Shown here: positions 1-14,836 of the stretch, piece after piece | Layout of the letters: the number at the start of each line of letters is the position of its first letter | Numbering within the stretch: the first letter of the stretch is position 1 | Source: Temnothorax longispinosus | Lineage: Eukaryota > Arthropoda > Insecta > Hymenoptera > Formicidae | Reading direction: 5' to 3' | Assembly: GCF_030848805.1 (NCBI RefSeq) | Contig: NC_092361.1 | Location: forward strand, 14,187,444-14,251,443 | Length of the DNA stretch: 64,000 bases | Translations under genes and position numbers: made by a program | Notes under the pieces: model-generated | What the model saw: the letters and a program-made list of their open reading frames with translations, nothing else | What the model was told of the DNA's origin: nothing | Databases searched by the model: none

Positions 1-3000
1 AGACTTTCCACATTTTTATCTCCTAGCAAATGATTTTAAAACTGTAGTACATGTACGTAACTAATTATAATAATTAAGCCTAATTATCTCGATGCTATCG
101 TATATTACACTTTGCTTGCTTAACCGTAGATCTTATCGCTCGAGCTCATACAGATATAAATATTTACTTATCCTAACGGGACAACGCGAATCAAAATAAA
201 AGATTTATCTTCACATCTGCCACGAGATCAAGCGGATTGCCGGTATACGTCTGTACTGGATATCCCGCGTACATGCAGCTCAGCGAGTGCAGAGCGAACA
301 ACAGGTAGAAAGAAGAAAGTAGATGCAGTTGCTGGGACGTATCGGATTATGCATGGTCTTGTGCGCGCGGACCGCGTGTGCGAGGCTCTTAAACTCCGAC
401 TAATTAAAAAATATATATTTATTTTCCAAGATCGTATACATTTTTTTGCGACAGCTCATAGAGGTCTAATTTGCACGAAGCGACAGTTATATTTTTTCCT
501 GTAAAGTTTTTCCCACACACATATACGTATAACGGCCGAAGGAATGAAGAAACTTTCTACTCGTGGGCGGGCGAAATCAGGTCTCTCTCTCTCACACATT
601 TTAGACGGGCAAAACATACACTGAGAAGGGAAAAAGACATATTCGAAAAGATGCGGATTAACGAAAAACGAGATCTTGGATTTTCTCTTGAAGTCCGAAG
701 TGCGTGAAAGCGATATCGCGCAATGCGAATGCCGATCGATCGGCTTCAATCGCGACTGAAGATCGAACGGTCAATAAATTTCTGCTATCTTTACGAGCTC
801 GGCGAATCGGTGGATATCGCTCACCCATCTTTCCTCACCTCGAGATCGTAGAGCCAGATAATGTTACTCCGTCTCGTTACGGGAACGCTATTCGATCGTC
901 TTAATCCCACAAAAATAAAACGCCCATGGAGAAGTCGTGAAATTGCACATGAAATTGTGTTGATATAATAGTAATATTGTGTATTATTAATATCTATATA
1001 TAATCTATATCTTTTATGTAAGTAATAGTATCTTAATCATAATAGAGTAACGTTTATAATAATAATGCATTAGTTGTATTAACAGATTTATCATTGATTA
1101 TTAACTAATTTTTAATTCGCGATATTAAAATAACGATATTTCTCGAAATTATATATAAATACAGGAAAGAAAGTTATCGAATTAGCAAATATTTAAAAAT
1201 TGTCGCAGGTTTACAATTACACATTTTTATTAATTGTCGTTACTACAATCGATTCGATTAACATCTGCGGTAACGTTGAAGAAACGTCACTTATTCGCGC
1301 GACGTACGCCCGCAATGTTTCACGACGTGTCTCGTATAACTTTGCGCGATGATGGATATGCATAGAAGAAGATCGAAGATCGCTTCGGTCGGATAATGCT
1401 TTCACCGTGCCAATTTCCGCGTGACATCAATGGTGCCGCGGGTCGCATGTTTCGCATTTTATGGATAGGCGCGCGTGCTGCTGGTGCAGAGTTCGGGACA
1501 GGGGCAGGAATAGGAATACGAATGAGTACGGGTTACTCGATCGAGTAAAGATCTGAGCAACGGCCACGGCGGACTGTGAGAACAGGCGCTAGCGCGGCTA
1601 ATATACGCGCGATACGCGGATAAGCTCGAATGACTTCATTCGAGCGTGACAGCCGGCGCGATCGATTACGCGCGATCGAAAGTCAAAAAACGGGATCGAT
1701 CGTGGGATCTTGCACGCCTCGAATCTTTCACGGTCGTTAGAGTCGGTGCATTTATCCATACGCGCGTAATTTTTTATTTTTTAATCTGATTTGATTTTAA
1801 TCTGATTTTCTCGTTAGCGATTTGAGATACGCTCTTTCTTTGTTTACTCTACGTAACCAAGTCTGATTCTCAAAGAATTTTAATAATTTCATTTTTAATT
1901 AGACAGATGATATTGAAGATATATGCCCTCAAAGCATTATATAATTTCTTATTTTATTTTAATCACAATTATGATGAAAGGTAAGAGAACCGACGATAAT
2001 TTTTGTAAAAAGTTTTCGATAAATCAAGATAAAGGATGTGCGGAATCGCTGTTAATATGAGTATCGGGATTATTTAATGTAGAACAGTAAAAAATGCACA
2101 ATGGTAACGCCTGTTATGCTGCCTCTGATCTTTCACGGCTATACGACGGATGCCGCTAGCATCCATGTGTCCTTTGATTAATGTAACGCGGTAGACCGTG
2201 CTGCGTTCATTATTTAGCCGCCTGTGCGGCGTGTGGGACGCTCACGAGGAACGGTCTCGTAATCAATTTTAATGATCGCTTTAAATAACTCAAACGCTTA
2301 AACAATCCAATTGCCGGTCAGCGAACCCGGACTACTCCACGTTGGTATAAAAGAAAAAAATTAGATTATCTCCAAATATTCACATTTTACTTAAGTTTTG
2401 AACCAGGAAAAAAATATGATCAGTTTTTTTGAAAATATCCTCTCATTTTGGAAGAAATACGTGAAGATTATCTATCACATTATTTAATTCTCATTGTCAG
2501 TAGATTTCAGATTTATTTCAGTCTTCGTTTGCCCTTTGTCCAAAAGTTCCCGTTCATAATACACTATTCTGTAAACACACCGAGAACGAGAAGATTAAAA
2601 AAAACCATTCCGCGGTGATTAATGCTACAATTTCACAAGCCGCTTTGCACAATTCGATTAAGAACGGTTAATTACTGGTCGCTTTCATAATTTGTTTTTA
2701 CGTCCATTAACGTTGCACGTGCTTTCACGCGTGTCTTCGCCCGGTATCGCGCATATTTCATCACCTGTATCGGCACGATCACGCGCGCCGCGCGGCCTCT
2801 TCTCGCCGCAGCCTTACCACCCGAACGTCACGTCGCTAGCCCATAATAATATCGATATTATCACCGTCGTCATTATCTCCCGCCATATACGTCCCGTTAG
2901 ATTCGAATCTCGCCGAGCGAGGCCACCCTTCCTCCCTCGTTCGCTGTGAAATACGCGCGGACATAATCGTCGTGCTCCGTCACGTCAGATGCGGTCCACC

Positions 3001-3861
3001 GCTACAGTTAAGCTCGGCTCGATTCGGCTCGGCTTAGCTCGGATCGGCTTAGTTCAGCTCAGCACGCCGCGTCGTGCAATCGCATTATCAATTAATAATT
3101 ACCCCCATATAATCGCAGTTTCCCACAATTACGCCGTAATCAGCAAGAGCCTGCATCTAACTGGTAAATGTATCGTGTTGGATTTAATTCATCCGCAGGC
3201 GCTCTTTCGCTCTTTCGTAATTAGATGATCTGGTGCACTATGAGGCATGTAAATGTACAACAGTAGAATAAATAGAAACTTTAATAGTAGACAAAATAGA
3301 TCTATCAGAAACTATGTAGCGAGTAATATAAAGTCTAAATTAAAGCTCTAATATTAATTTTTCTTACTTAAAGTAAAAATTAAGAGAGAAATATCGGAAT
3401 AAATTTTTTATCTCACATAATTAGGACAAATTCAGTAAAGTGATTTTATGTCTTTAATTCTTTAATCGCCGTCGTCCGTGAACGAACGAAGGGCCGTGAA
3501 CGCTGCCAGACACAATCGCCGAGGAAATTGTAATTAAAGCCGCAAGCGAAATCTCACGCGTCTCGTGGCTGCATTTTGCAACGCAAGCGAGTTCTCTGCA
3601 TCGCCTTGAGCCGCCGCGGCGTCCGTCCGTATCGATGATGCTCGCGGTGCGCGAGCGTTAATATCGTTAATAACCGTGACGTTTTCAGGCATCATCGCGA
3701 GGGTAAATGAGACGCGGTGGTAGGACGATTCCTGATTTCGATGTTCGAGCGTATAATTACGCGCGAGCGTTAGTTGCTAATGTGCATGAACCTGACACCG
3801 ATATATCCGTGCATTTTCGTGCCAGATTAAGTTAATTAATAAAATTATACGATCTCGCGCA
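1..3861. other. Gene-free stretch
   Basis: I see no supported gene here. The stretch holds an AT-rich block (about 950-1210), GC/CpG-rich blocks (about 1380-1740 and 2690-3070), a 9 bp-arm hairpin at 1624-1645, and a degenerate GCTCGGCTTA-type repeat near 3010-3062. Short open frames at 456-904 and 2692-3228 overlap on both strands and look like chance. Confidence 0.6.
3010..3062. repeat. Degenerate GCTCGG tandem repeat
   Basis: About five degenerate copies of a 10-11 bp unit around AGCTCGGCTT follow one another. The units diverge by several bases, so this is an old minisatellite-like run or simple CpG-rich sequence. No function is visible. Confidence 0.4.
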
Positions 3862-3895
<34 letters not shown>

Positions 3896-3900
3896 CCTCT
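3862..3900. repeat. CT microsatellite
   Basis: About 13 uninterrupted CT units are followed by an interrupted pyrimidine tail. It is flanked by AT-rich unique sequence on the right. Confidence 0.9.
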
Positions 3901-5020
3901 AAAGAATTTATAATATATAAAACATTTAAATCTGCACAATTTATTTACCTAGAACCGAGAACAAGAAATACCGATCATTGGCGCGAGATAAGATCAATGA
4001 ATACGCGACGAAAATACGATTTGTAACTTCGGTTTTCCCTTTCGTAATCTTGTCGATGACCTGAAAAAGAAATATTCATCGAGACACGAGGTGAACTACT
4101 TGTTCATATATGACGCGTATCTTCTGCCGGGCAGCTGCATCCAAAGAGGATGTTGTTATTACTCCGTACAATTAGCTGATTCTCGTTTGCGTAATTAATG
4201 GCCGAATCGCCGGTTTATGACAGCGACTTTTTCGTTAAATTAACTTGGCCCTCTTATTGGCGTAAAACGCGGTGTATCGTCATATACAGACTTAATGAAA
4301 ATGTAGGTATATACATTTATGGTAATACGGGTTTAAAAGGTGTTCTTTTAAATCTTTACATGAAAAATTAAAAACAACTTCGGAGCTTAAGCAAATTGAT
4401 ATCTTTTTTAATTGGAAAATTATGATAATTTTATTGATGTAAACTTATTAAATTTAATATTTACTTCTGTGTCTTTAACAATAAATGAACATAGTGTGAT
4501 TAATCGACAAATTAAGTTAAAAGCTAAAAGCTTCAGCGGGTAATATCAAAACATTGTTAATTCCTACGAAATTTAGATATTTCCTATATCCTATTTCTTA
4601 AATCTTACATTATAGGAAGATGATTTGGATTTCCATTGCAGTGGCAAATCGTACCTGACAGTATAACATTTTTTCGAGCGTAAGATAATAAAATGATTCA
4701 CGATAATGAAGTCGGATCTTTCTCAGATAAACGATCGTCCAAATACCATACAAAGTTTTAAAGTATATTTAGTATAAATGATAGGTTGATAAAAAGAAAT
4801 ATATAATTTGAGAAAATCGTAATGTACTCAATATAAAAAAAAATTTGAAATATTACTGAAGATTTATAAAGCATATAATTTAATTATTCTCATTTTTTTT
4901 ATCTCTGAAATTTATTAAAATGTATTTAAAAACAATATTGGAATATCGATTGTTTGCTGAGCTGAACTAAAATCGAGATCCGATAAATGTATTTGACGAT
5001 CTGCGACGATCGAAAGGCGA
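3901..5020. other. AT-rich gene-free stretch
   Basis: The sequence is mostly AT-rich with many TTAATTA-type motifs and has no open frame of note. I see no repeat with clear ends and no RNA gene. Confidence 0.6.
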
Positions 5021-5030
5021 GCCGGACATA

Positions 5031-5466
5031 TCAGTCTGCGAAATCCCCTAAGCGCGGCTTAGCGTGGAGCGGTAGCACGAGACGATCGATCGTCGAAAGG
5101 AGGCTCGTCGTATACGGAGGAGGCTCTCGGGTCACGAGCATCACGAGTCGTCGGCGGTAGCGAGCATGGTAGTCGGCCAGGCTGAATCATGCCTCCTCCA
5201 CGGTATATACGGGAGTCAATTGGACGGTTACGCCGTCCTCGGACGAAGGGAGCAGCTACGAGCGGAGGCGCCTTCATCTTTACGACGAGGCGTCCTCGTA
5301 ACTCCCGTCGTTTTTCCTTGCCATCCTCCTCACTCTTACCGGACCCGGCTTTCGGAGAGGCTTTCGTTGGAGAGGTCTCTTTTGTCCTCTTTCTCTCTTC
5401 CTCCCTCTTTCCGTCCCTCTCTCGCGCTCTCCCACGATACATATGAATACGAGATCCTCAAGTAAG
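5031..5466 (+). promoter_or_regulatory. Possible promoter and first exon
   Basis: An initiator-like TCAGT lies at 5031-5035 just after an AT-rich to CpG-rich switch. A 430 bp CpG- and pyrimidine-rich stretch follows and ends in a GTAAGT donor-like site near 5461. There is no TATA box about 30 bp upstream, and the downstream promoter position does not match the insect consensus. Both strands are open here (minus frames at 5059-5442 and 5280-5813), which reflects GC-rich and CT-rich composition, not coding. This is a weak candidate for a 5' untranslated exon. Confidence 0.15.
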
Positions 5467-5560
5467 TGGTCGCTCTCTCTTTCTCTCTTTCCCTCCCTCT
5501 GCTTCGTATGCGAATCGAACGATTTACGTCGCCCCATGTCGAGATACGCCTTGCGAGAAA

Positions 5561-6742
5561 AATGCGCGTTGTATTTACGATCAACGAGGAAAAAATGCGA
5601 TGGTGGTTGTGAGTTATATAATGAAAGAGGTGATATAGCGTAAGAACAACGCGCGCGTTGGCGTGTCATCGCTCGACATCCCTCCGCTCGCGAAGCTGTG
5701 TGACGTTTCGTAACCGAGGCTAGATTATTGCCATGTCCGTGTAATTTGACATAAATGTAATCTTTGTCCTCGTAATGCGAAAATAAGAGTCCCCCGATCG
5801 GAATGTAATTCACCTGTACACAAACGGCGTTTAAATCTGCGGCGTGTAACGAGTTTATTACCAGCAGTCATGTGGGTCTGCGAGTTGATGTAGAGAGAGC
5901 CAGCGTATCGCATTTTCGCTAAACAGATACTAATAATCAAGTATAATTTCCTTTTCTAATCTAATCGAGCCTCCCAGATTTGCGTCACACAAGACACGAA
6001 GATCATCCGACTTGTAATAATTATCGACATCGAACAAAGTTCCTTTTGACAGCATACCCAGACGTTTGAGAAAGAATTTGCGGTTGCAGGATCGCACGCG
6101 GCTCATCACGGCTCATCGACACCGGCTAAGGTCGCCGTGCGCCGTGCGAAAGCAAGTGCCGATCGCTCCAATTACAGCGAGACTGATCGCGCACGAAGAG
6201 CGGTGGAGGCTCTCGCGAGGTATCCGCAGGCATCTGCGAGTACACGCGGCTCCCCGTCTCGCAACAAGCACTACGCCGATCGTCCTTACACGCCACTCGT
6301 GAGCGTTACGTCGAACGGGCTCACGCTGCTTGGTACTCGCCTATCGCTGCCGTGTAGCGCGGCCGTGGCGAGGGTGAGGTTGCGCTCACGCGAAATAGCT
6401 TTCGCACGGTGACCGGAGCAACGATCGTCGATCGCATGTAGGGTCTGCGCCCGCGCCCGCACCCGCGCGAAATATACGTGCCGGCATTCACCGCGTTCGA
6501 AGATATAATTTCAGCCGTTTAATCGGAGTGCAGAGTACGTCGCGAGATCGGCCGCGTGTTGCTGGCGGGGCCTAGCTGATAATGGCGTAATTTTGATGAG
6601 AACCATTTCCCGCTTTAGACGCTCGCTTTAGAACCGCATCTTTACATGCGTCAAGAGCTCGTAATTCCGTGACTTATGATGACTCGCGTATAATCGTTCT
6701 TGACAAGCAATACTTGTACACTATTAATTAATAACTCGACTT
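5561..6742. other. CpG-rich gene-free stretch
   Basis: A CpG-rich stretch with overlapping short open frames near 6066-6412 on the plus strand in two frames. The predicted peptides are arginine- and histidine-rich with no motif, as expected of chance frames in GC-rich DNA. No repeat ends are visible. Confidence 0.55.
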
Positions 6743-7439
6743 TTAAGGGGGAATACCCAATTAGAAAGTTCGAAAAAATTGATTGTTCAATTTTTGCATT
6801 CCAAGCAAGGTGGAGGACTTATATTATGGACCTGGAATCGATGATTCTATGTAAGTTGAAAAATTTTCGCGATTTATTCATTGTTCAATTTTCAAACGCG
6901 TTTTTCTCGAAACCATGTTAAAAATCGGTGACCAAAATATCTCGGCAACCACTGAACCGATCAATTTGAAATTTATAGAGGTTATTCTATACATAATTAT
7001 CTAGTTTTTGTCGTAGGATTTTTTTTTAAGTGACTTAGTTTTTTTTTTATCGGCAAAATAAACCTGAATTTTTCCCTAAAAATCTAACCCTTAAATTCAA
7101 ACGCCCGCCATTTTGTCAAAAATCGATATTTTCAAAAACCCCTACGACAGACTAAATTATAGTGTCAATTTTAATAATCTTTTTGGTTTTTTTGATTCTG
7201 ATGATTACAATGAAATGGGAGTGGTCACTGCGGAGGACCTTTTTTTTGCGGCAATCGACAGAACCCATGAATACTCCGCCAATATTGAATATTTTTTAAT
7301 AAAAAAAATTTAACATATTCTTAAAAGTGTGTACTTTCATGTAGAAAAAATACCAATACCATAATTCATATAGGTTTCCTTAAAAAAATTCACAAAAATT
7401 GCCTTTTTTTTGCGCTTCTAATTGGGTATTCCCCCTTAA
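6743..7439. mobile_element. TTAA-flanked TIR element, family A
   Basis: Perfect 25 bp inverted repeats lie at 6742-6766 and 7416-7440. Taking the flanking TTAA at 6743-6746 and 7436-7439 as the target duplication leaves a 689 bp AT-rich element at 6747-7435 that starts GGGGGAATACCCAATTAG. A TTAA duplication is typical of piggyBac-like and Sola3-like DNA transposons, so this is probably a non-autonomous member of such a group. No transposase is present. The only internal frame of note is 66 codons at 7113-7313 with no recognised domain. The ends do not match the usual piggyBac CCYT start, so the superfamily is uncertain. Confidence 0.8.
7113..7313 (+). other. Short open frame inside family A element
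   Basis: A 66-codon frame starts MSKIDIFKNPYDR and ends FLIKKI. It is acidic in the middle and unlike the arginine-rich chance frames elsewhere. It has no motif I recognise, no obvious promoter, and lies wholly inside a short TTAA-flanked element. It may be a chance frame or a remnant of an element-coded exon. I favour chance. Confidence 0.12.
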
Positions 7440-8429
7440 ATAACTTATGGTGTGCGATATCATAACTCTTTAAAACTTTGCCGAAACATTTTTCATATTT
7501 GATATTTTATTAGTTATTTCTTTGATAAAAAGAAAAGATAGCTTATATGAATAAAAACTAAATAGAAGACGGTAGCAAGTTTTGAGTAGGCAATAGGCCT
7601 ATCAACCTAACAAATAGTCTGCCTTGGACAACTATATTTACGGCTCTAAACCAAGGAGGACCGACATCGGTTTCCTCATCTCGAAAAATGGTGGGCCAAT
7701 CTCGTTAAGTCGGATCAGCGAGTTCCTGGCGCGACTCTCCGGATGCGTCTGTGTCGTCATCGCATACCGGTATACCAGCAAAGCGCCAAAGAGAGAAACG
7801 GGAGGGGAAGGGGGAGACGGTGGAGCCAACGAGAGAGCAATTTGGTCCGGGTTTCGGCGAGGGCGGTGGGCCCAGCGCTGACATCTCATTTGACTCTCGC
7901 GGGTAGGCTATTTTATTTAATCCGTGATTTACGGATGCGAACGAGGCGACCGCAAGATATTCCCTCAGTGAACAGCGGTTCTCGGACCGCGCTGCGGGTA
8001 TGTAAGTGTACGAGCGGAGGGAGATCCCCCGAAGATAAGTTCCCCCCTCGGGGCCGAAACAGGGTGGGGAGACCGACCGAGATGCATAACTTAACCCTCC
8101 CGCGCGCGGTCACAGTATGTAGGGAGAATTTAATCTCCACTTCGGCGCTGCCCCGTGCTGCTCTCACAAGCGGATAAAATAAATAAATAGAACGCCCTTT
8201 CGAAATATGTCCCCGTCTAGTTGAAATATATATAGAGCGATGGTGCGGTCTCCGAGGAATTCTTGGGTGACCATACGGTTATTCTTTCCTCGCGCTTTTG
8301 TTGCTGTCCTCACCAGCGATCCGTTCCTTATTTCTTACGGAGATCAAGGATTCCTGGTTGGCGCGACTCGGGCATCCCGAGGACCTCTCTGCGTGATCGT
8401 ATGCGCAACGTGGACCATGTACGCGTACC

Positions 8430-8471
8430 GGTGATTTCAACGCGCGCATTGGTGATTTCAATGCGCGCATG
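8430..8471. repeat. 21 bp tandem duplication
   Basis: Two adjacent 21 bp copies of a GGTGATTTCAACGCGCGCAT-type unit differ at two positions. Confidence 0.85.
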
Positions 8472-9403
8472 CAACATTATATATACATTCCGTATTATAG
8501 ATAAAGATAAGCGGCTTTATTTTCAAATTGCAATCTTTACAAGTTATATATTTTAACTAGAAAAAAAAAGAAATGTGTGCGTGTGAGTGGTCAAGTCCTA
8601 CACTAACATATCATCCTAATTCTCTATAAATTTCAATAATGATATTCTGCATATTAATAAACATATAGTGTGTTAACTATGACTATTAGCGTGTTAGCTA
8701 AATATATTAATCGATAACAGTTATGACTAAAAGGGATTTACCGATTAAATTTTATTCCAACAAAAATAAAAAATACATTTTAGGTGTTCTTTTACATTGC
8801 GATAAAAGACTTATAATTAATGTTTCACGCAAAAGTTATTGTGCTACCGTTGCTCGTTCACTAAATTATTGTTTAGAGCCCCGATAGAATGTGTACATCG
8901 CAAAGATCATTTTGTTCGCTGCGCGAATTATAGTTTCGCCTCTCGAGGTATACATCGACCCAGGCAAGCGTCAACGATTCGTCGATCCCCAATTGACGTG
9001 GTCGTGTCGCTATCGCCGCTATCGGGTCGCCCTCGTCGTACACTCGCGCTGCACAGGTAATAGGCGTAAGAACAACGTGCGAACAGGTCGCGCCGGCGTC
9101 TCGAAGATTACAAATGTGGCGTTGACCCCCGGTCGTTTCAGGGTCACGTGAGCGCCCCAAATTATATGGAGCGAGTCGATGGATGGCCAGAGCACGCCAT
9201 GGACGTGATGGCCCGATCGTGGCTAGGTCATCACCCGCTTACCAATCGCTGTACACACACGAGCGACCGGCGTCGCTCTATCCCTATGCCACATATCTGC
9301 ACGAGGATCAAGCCGTTCCGGTATCGGGTGTATATAGGTATCGCCGCAATTCTCCGTCGACGATAACCAGAAGAGATACGCTCGATGTGATGATTACAAC
9401 GAT

Positions 9404-9445
9404 ATTCGCAATAAAGGGTCCTTGATTCGCAATAAAGGGTTATCC
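9404..9445. repeat. 21 bp tandem duplication
   Basis: Two adjacent 21 bp units share their first 16 bases (ATTCGCAATAAAGGGT) and differ in the last five. Confidence 0.8.
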
Positions 9446-9604
9446 CTTGGATAAACCGTAAAATAGACGTCTCGTTGATAAGCGTTCTATTTTTTCTCAT
9501 CTTTATACATATATCACTTTACTGTTCCAAAAAAGAAAAGCTTGTAACTTATTGTAGCCTGGAAAATTTAATATTGTCGAAATGCACACAATAGGGAGTA
9601 TACT

Positions 9605-9785
9605 TACACTGAGAAAAAAATATTTTAATCCAAAAAAATATTTATTAGGTGGCTCCTAATAGCATTATTTACTTACTTTTTACACATATTTATTTAGAAT
9701 TAGATATTTTTATTTCAATTAAAATAAGTAAATATGCTATTAGGAGCCACCTAATAAATATTTTTTTGGATTTTTTCTCAGTGTA
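9605..9785. mobile_element. CACTGAG hairpin MITE, copy 1
   Basis: The element starts CACTGAGAAAAA at 9607 and ends in the inverted form at 9783, with TA on both sides (9605-9606 and 9784-9785). The arms, about 60-68 bp long, share a core that includes AGGTGGCTCCTAATAGCA. The left arm has about nine extra bases near position 14. TA duplication and these ends fit the Tc1/mariner group of non-autonomous elements. It has no coding capacity. Confidence 0.85.
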
Positions 9786-12700
9786 GTAATCGAAAGTCGT
9801 TAGTTATCACCAATATATTCGCAAATAAAAAGTAGCATAACTAATAATCTGACTTAAATATACCGAAATATATTATTAAAGACTGTATGCAAGAATGAAT
9901 TACAACGTCCGTACTTAAGATTTATACTGTGCAATATATATAATACGTACTTTTACAAAAAGTATTATTCATTTGTTGGATTAAATCGTCCGTAATGGGA
10001 AACGATGCGAGATATGATATCGATCTATCCAATAACGTTACTTACTTACGGGATGATGCGCGGCCGCGCGCATAAAATGCCGCACGTAACTATTAAACGC
10101 AAACATCTGGTGGCTCAAAATGTTCGATCATTTGCGTAAATCTCTCTCTCACACGCACGCACACGATGATAAATAATAATCTATACGCTCTTTAAGAAAG
10201 TTCTAAGCAATAATTTAGATTCTGCGCTCGCGGTTCGGAGAAAGAGCCTTTACAATGGATGAACCGTTGTAAGGAAGATCAAAGGTTATATAATCCCTCT
10301 ACGTGTCTTGTGGGAATACGATTCATCTCCGTTGCAATAGTAATGCGCGCGCCCGAACGAGCTCGCTCGCCGCAAGATGCTTCTGCTTGGGATTCCTAAT
10401 AAACGGTGTGCCGATGATAGGTCGTAAAATTTCGCACGTTAAATCGCGTATAGTACGCCAACGCCTCCGCGTGTCTCCGTCCGGCAGCGAAGCTGTCTCT
10501 CCTCCCTTTCCCGTGATTAATTAACTATAAAGTTGAGAGAAAGCAAGTGAAAAGAAATGAAGAAGTTCTTCCATCGATCAAATGAGTCAACGCATTTTTC
10601 TTCAGTCGGATCTTCTCGCTTATGAGCAATATTAAAATCTGTATATATCCTGTATGTGTACGTGTGCATATCCAAACAATAATTAGATGTCGAGAGAAAT
10701 GTCCTAGAAATGCAATATACCTGGAGTTATGTTTACTAATGACTAACAGCAACGAGAATCCGCGTCTCCATTCGCGCCGCGCGAGTAGCGGCACGGTGGT
10801 CCCCCGGTTGCCACGTACATATACGCGAGCGAAACGTCCCCGCGGAGTGTCGTAACTTACCTGGCAGATGGCGATCCGAGAAGGCACCCAGTGGAGATTA
10901 GATCGATTTTTCATGGCTGCTGAGAAAATCGCTCTCGAGCGGCTAACAAGCGCCAGATGCAAATCGCGGCCGCGCGCAGTAGGTCCGCGTTCTCGCCTAC
11001 TCGCGTTCGTAACGGAGCGGACAGGAGATAATGCGCGGCTGTCCTGCCGTGGAGAGGAAAACCGGGAGAACGAAACGCACCAAGTCATCGGACGGAATCT
11101 ACGCGAGCCGACTTAATTCAGCACGCGAATTGATTTTGCCGGAAGCTGCGGACGCGGAAAACCCCGATGCGAATGAGAAGCGCGATTCGATTTACACGCC
11201 GCCGCGCCGATATGTTTGTTCAATTAATTAAACGCGATTTATGAGTGCGCGCGCTGGCTGACTAGTCAGCGAGTCACTAATTCACGGATAACAGGTCGGT
11301 AACACACGATATTTCAGCGCGGGTACTATACATCACAGGCGCCGGGGGGCTTATCAGAACGTATGCAAATAGCGATATGTCACGTGATTTGTGGAGCTTT
11401 AAATATATTCAGCGATTCACTGGATTATCCTGCCGCGCGCGATTAGCACAATGATGGCTGGCCATGCTTGGTATACAAAGCCGATTATCAATTGTAAATA
11501 CCGGCGTGCAACGTTATCATTGACTATCATACGTCATTGCTTACTGGGAAACAACGGCAAACGTGATAAGTAGATCGATAAATCGGTCAGCTAGATGAGC
11601 GACTTGATAATGTTTAGTCCAGTAACATATATATGTGTGTGTACGTGTATGTGAATATATTCCAATTAAATATATTCTGCAAGAATATATTCAACGAACA
11701 TAACTATTAAAAAAAAAATACGAGCTATTTATCTTACCATGATAATTTCAGCAAAACATTTGAGTAGTTTTTTAGAAATTAATATATGTATATCAAATAA
11801 TTTTACATACAATATAAAAGAGCAGATTTTACATATGTGAAATACAAGCAACTTCTTGTTTTGCCAGGATTACGCAAATAATCTAGAAATTCCAGTTTTT
11901 AAAAATTGTGTCAGTGTATCCATTTTTAATTATGCGTAAAGAGGCGTGATTCGTGAGATTTTTCAGATAATCTTTAGCTATTAAACGTTTCAAGGCCTAC
12001 AGCAAAGCACATTAATATTTTTATGAGAATTTTAGCGATTTGAGCGTTAAAACGCTTCTAAAAATATTTATTAGCTCGTTGAAAACATCAGTGTCATGTG
12101 AAAAAATACATGTGAAAAAATTGCACGCGCCGCGCATTTTGAAAGCCGTTTTGATGTCGGTGATTGATAACGGCGATTCATCAGCAAGGTTAATCAATTC
12201 CGATGATTTTAACATACGATGGACATCGATCGTACACCGAACCAATTACTCCCGAGACGGAGATACAATTTGCTTCGAAATTTAATCGAGAATCTCGCCG
12301 TGAATCTTCGCGCAATGTCGCGCGGATACATACGTATAAGTAATCTCTGTATAGCAGTAATACTGACGATCATCGCCATGATCGATCATTTCGCTCGCGG
12401 AATGCGACGTAGTTGTGATCGCACGTTGGCACGAGAAGCGCATGCATCGCGCGAGCGCACGTGCTCGTCGCTTCACGCCGCACGCGTAATTTATTATGCG
12501 ATAAACGAGCCCTAGACTCGGCTTGCAGCCGCGCTCTCGGAAAGCCGCGCGCGAGTTAAAAATTCTGCCGAGAGATCGGCGGTACAGATCCCGGGCGTTC
12601 CTCGCTCCCGGGAAGTCGTCGGCGCACGGCCGCCGCGCCGCACCGCGCCGCGCGCAGAAATCGACGCATCGCCGCACCAAGCAAGATCGCGTCAGATCCA

Positions 12701-12925
12701 GACCGTCACGGCGAGAAAAACTGGTAGCGGCTCCATAGATCTGTCGATGCGCGACGGTATAGTGTGGCCATACTTACCTTCGGATACCGGCTTGCTTCTT
12801 TTTCCCCCTCCGCCCTTCGGCAGAGACCGATGTTACTTTCCTCGGGATATCGTCTCTTCCGTACTTTATTGTCTTTCTTCGTTCCTCTTGTAATCGTTTT
12901 CTTCGTCGTTCCGTAGCATCACCTC
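9786..12925. other. Gene-free stretch with regulatory-looking part
   Basis: No supported gene. A minus frame of 187 codons at 10525-11088 is opposed by three plus frames in the same CpG-rich DNA, so I read all as chance. The part 11257-11387 carries several recognisable binding-site motifs and is listed separately. About 11620-12010 is AT-rich with nothing recognised. Confidence 0.5.
11257..11387. promoter_or_regulatory. Possible enhancer motif cluster
   Basis: A 14 bp perfect palindrome GCTGACTAGTCAGC lies at 11257-11270 and resembles paired Maf-type half sites. An ATGCAAAT octamer (POU-type) lies at 11363-11370 and a TCACGTGA E-box at 11380-11387. The motifs are seen; their use as a regulatory element is inference from clustering alone. 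Confidence 0.25.
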
Positions 12926-12944
12926 CGCGCGCGCGCGCGCGCGC
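12926..12944. repeat. CG dinucleotide run
   Basis: About nine CG units stand a few bases upstream of the long CT tract. Alternating CG can adopt left-handed DNA under supercoiling. Confidence 0.9.
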
Positions 12945-12950
12945 ATGGAA

Positions 12951-14836
<1,886 letters not shown>

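Larger units (their letters stand above)
7441..9604. other. Gene-free stretch
   Basis: An AT-rich part (7441-7620) is followed by CpG-rich DNA (7640-8180) with overlapping frames on both strands, then mixed sequence. Two unrelated 21 bp tandem duplications occur at 8430-8471 and 9404-9445. No gene is supported. Confidence 0.55.

Noticed and set aside
2890..2915. GATTCGAATCTC resembling a tRNA B-box
   Set aside because: No A-box or cloverleaf can be drawn upstream.
12360..12372. TAATACTGA resembling the start of miR-8
   Set aside because: The match breaks after nine bases and no hairpin is present.
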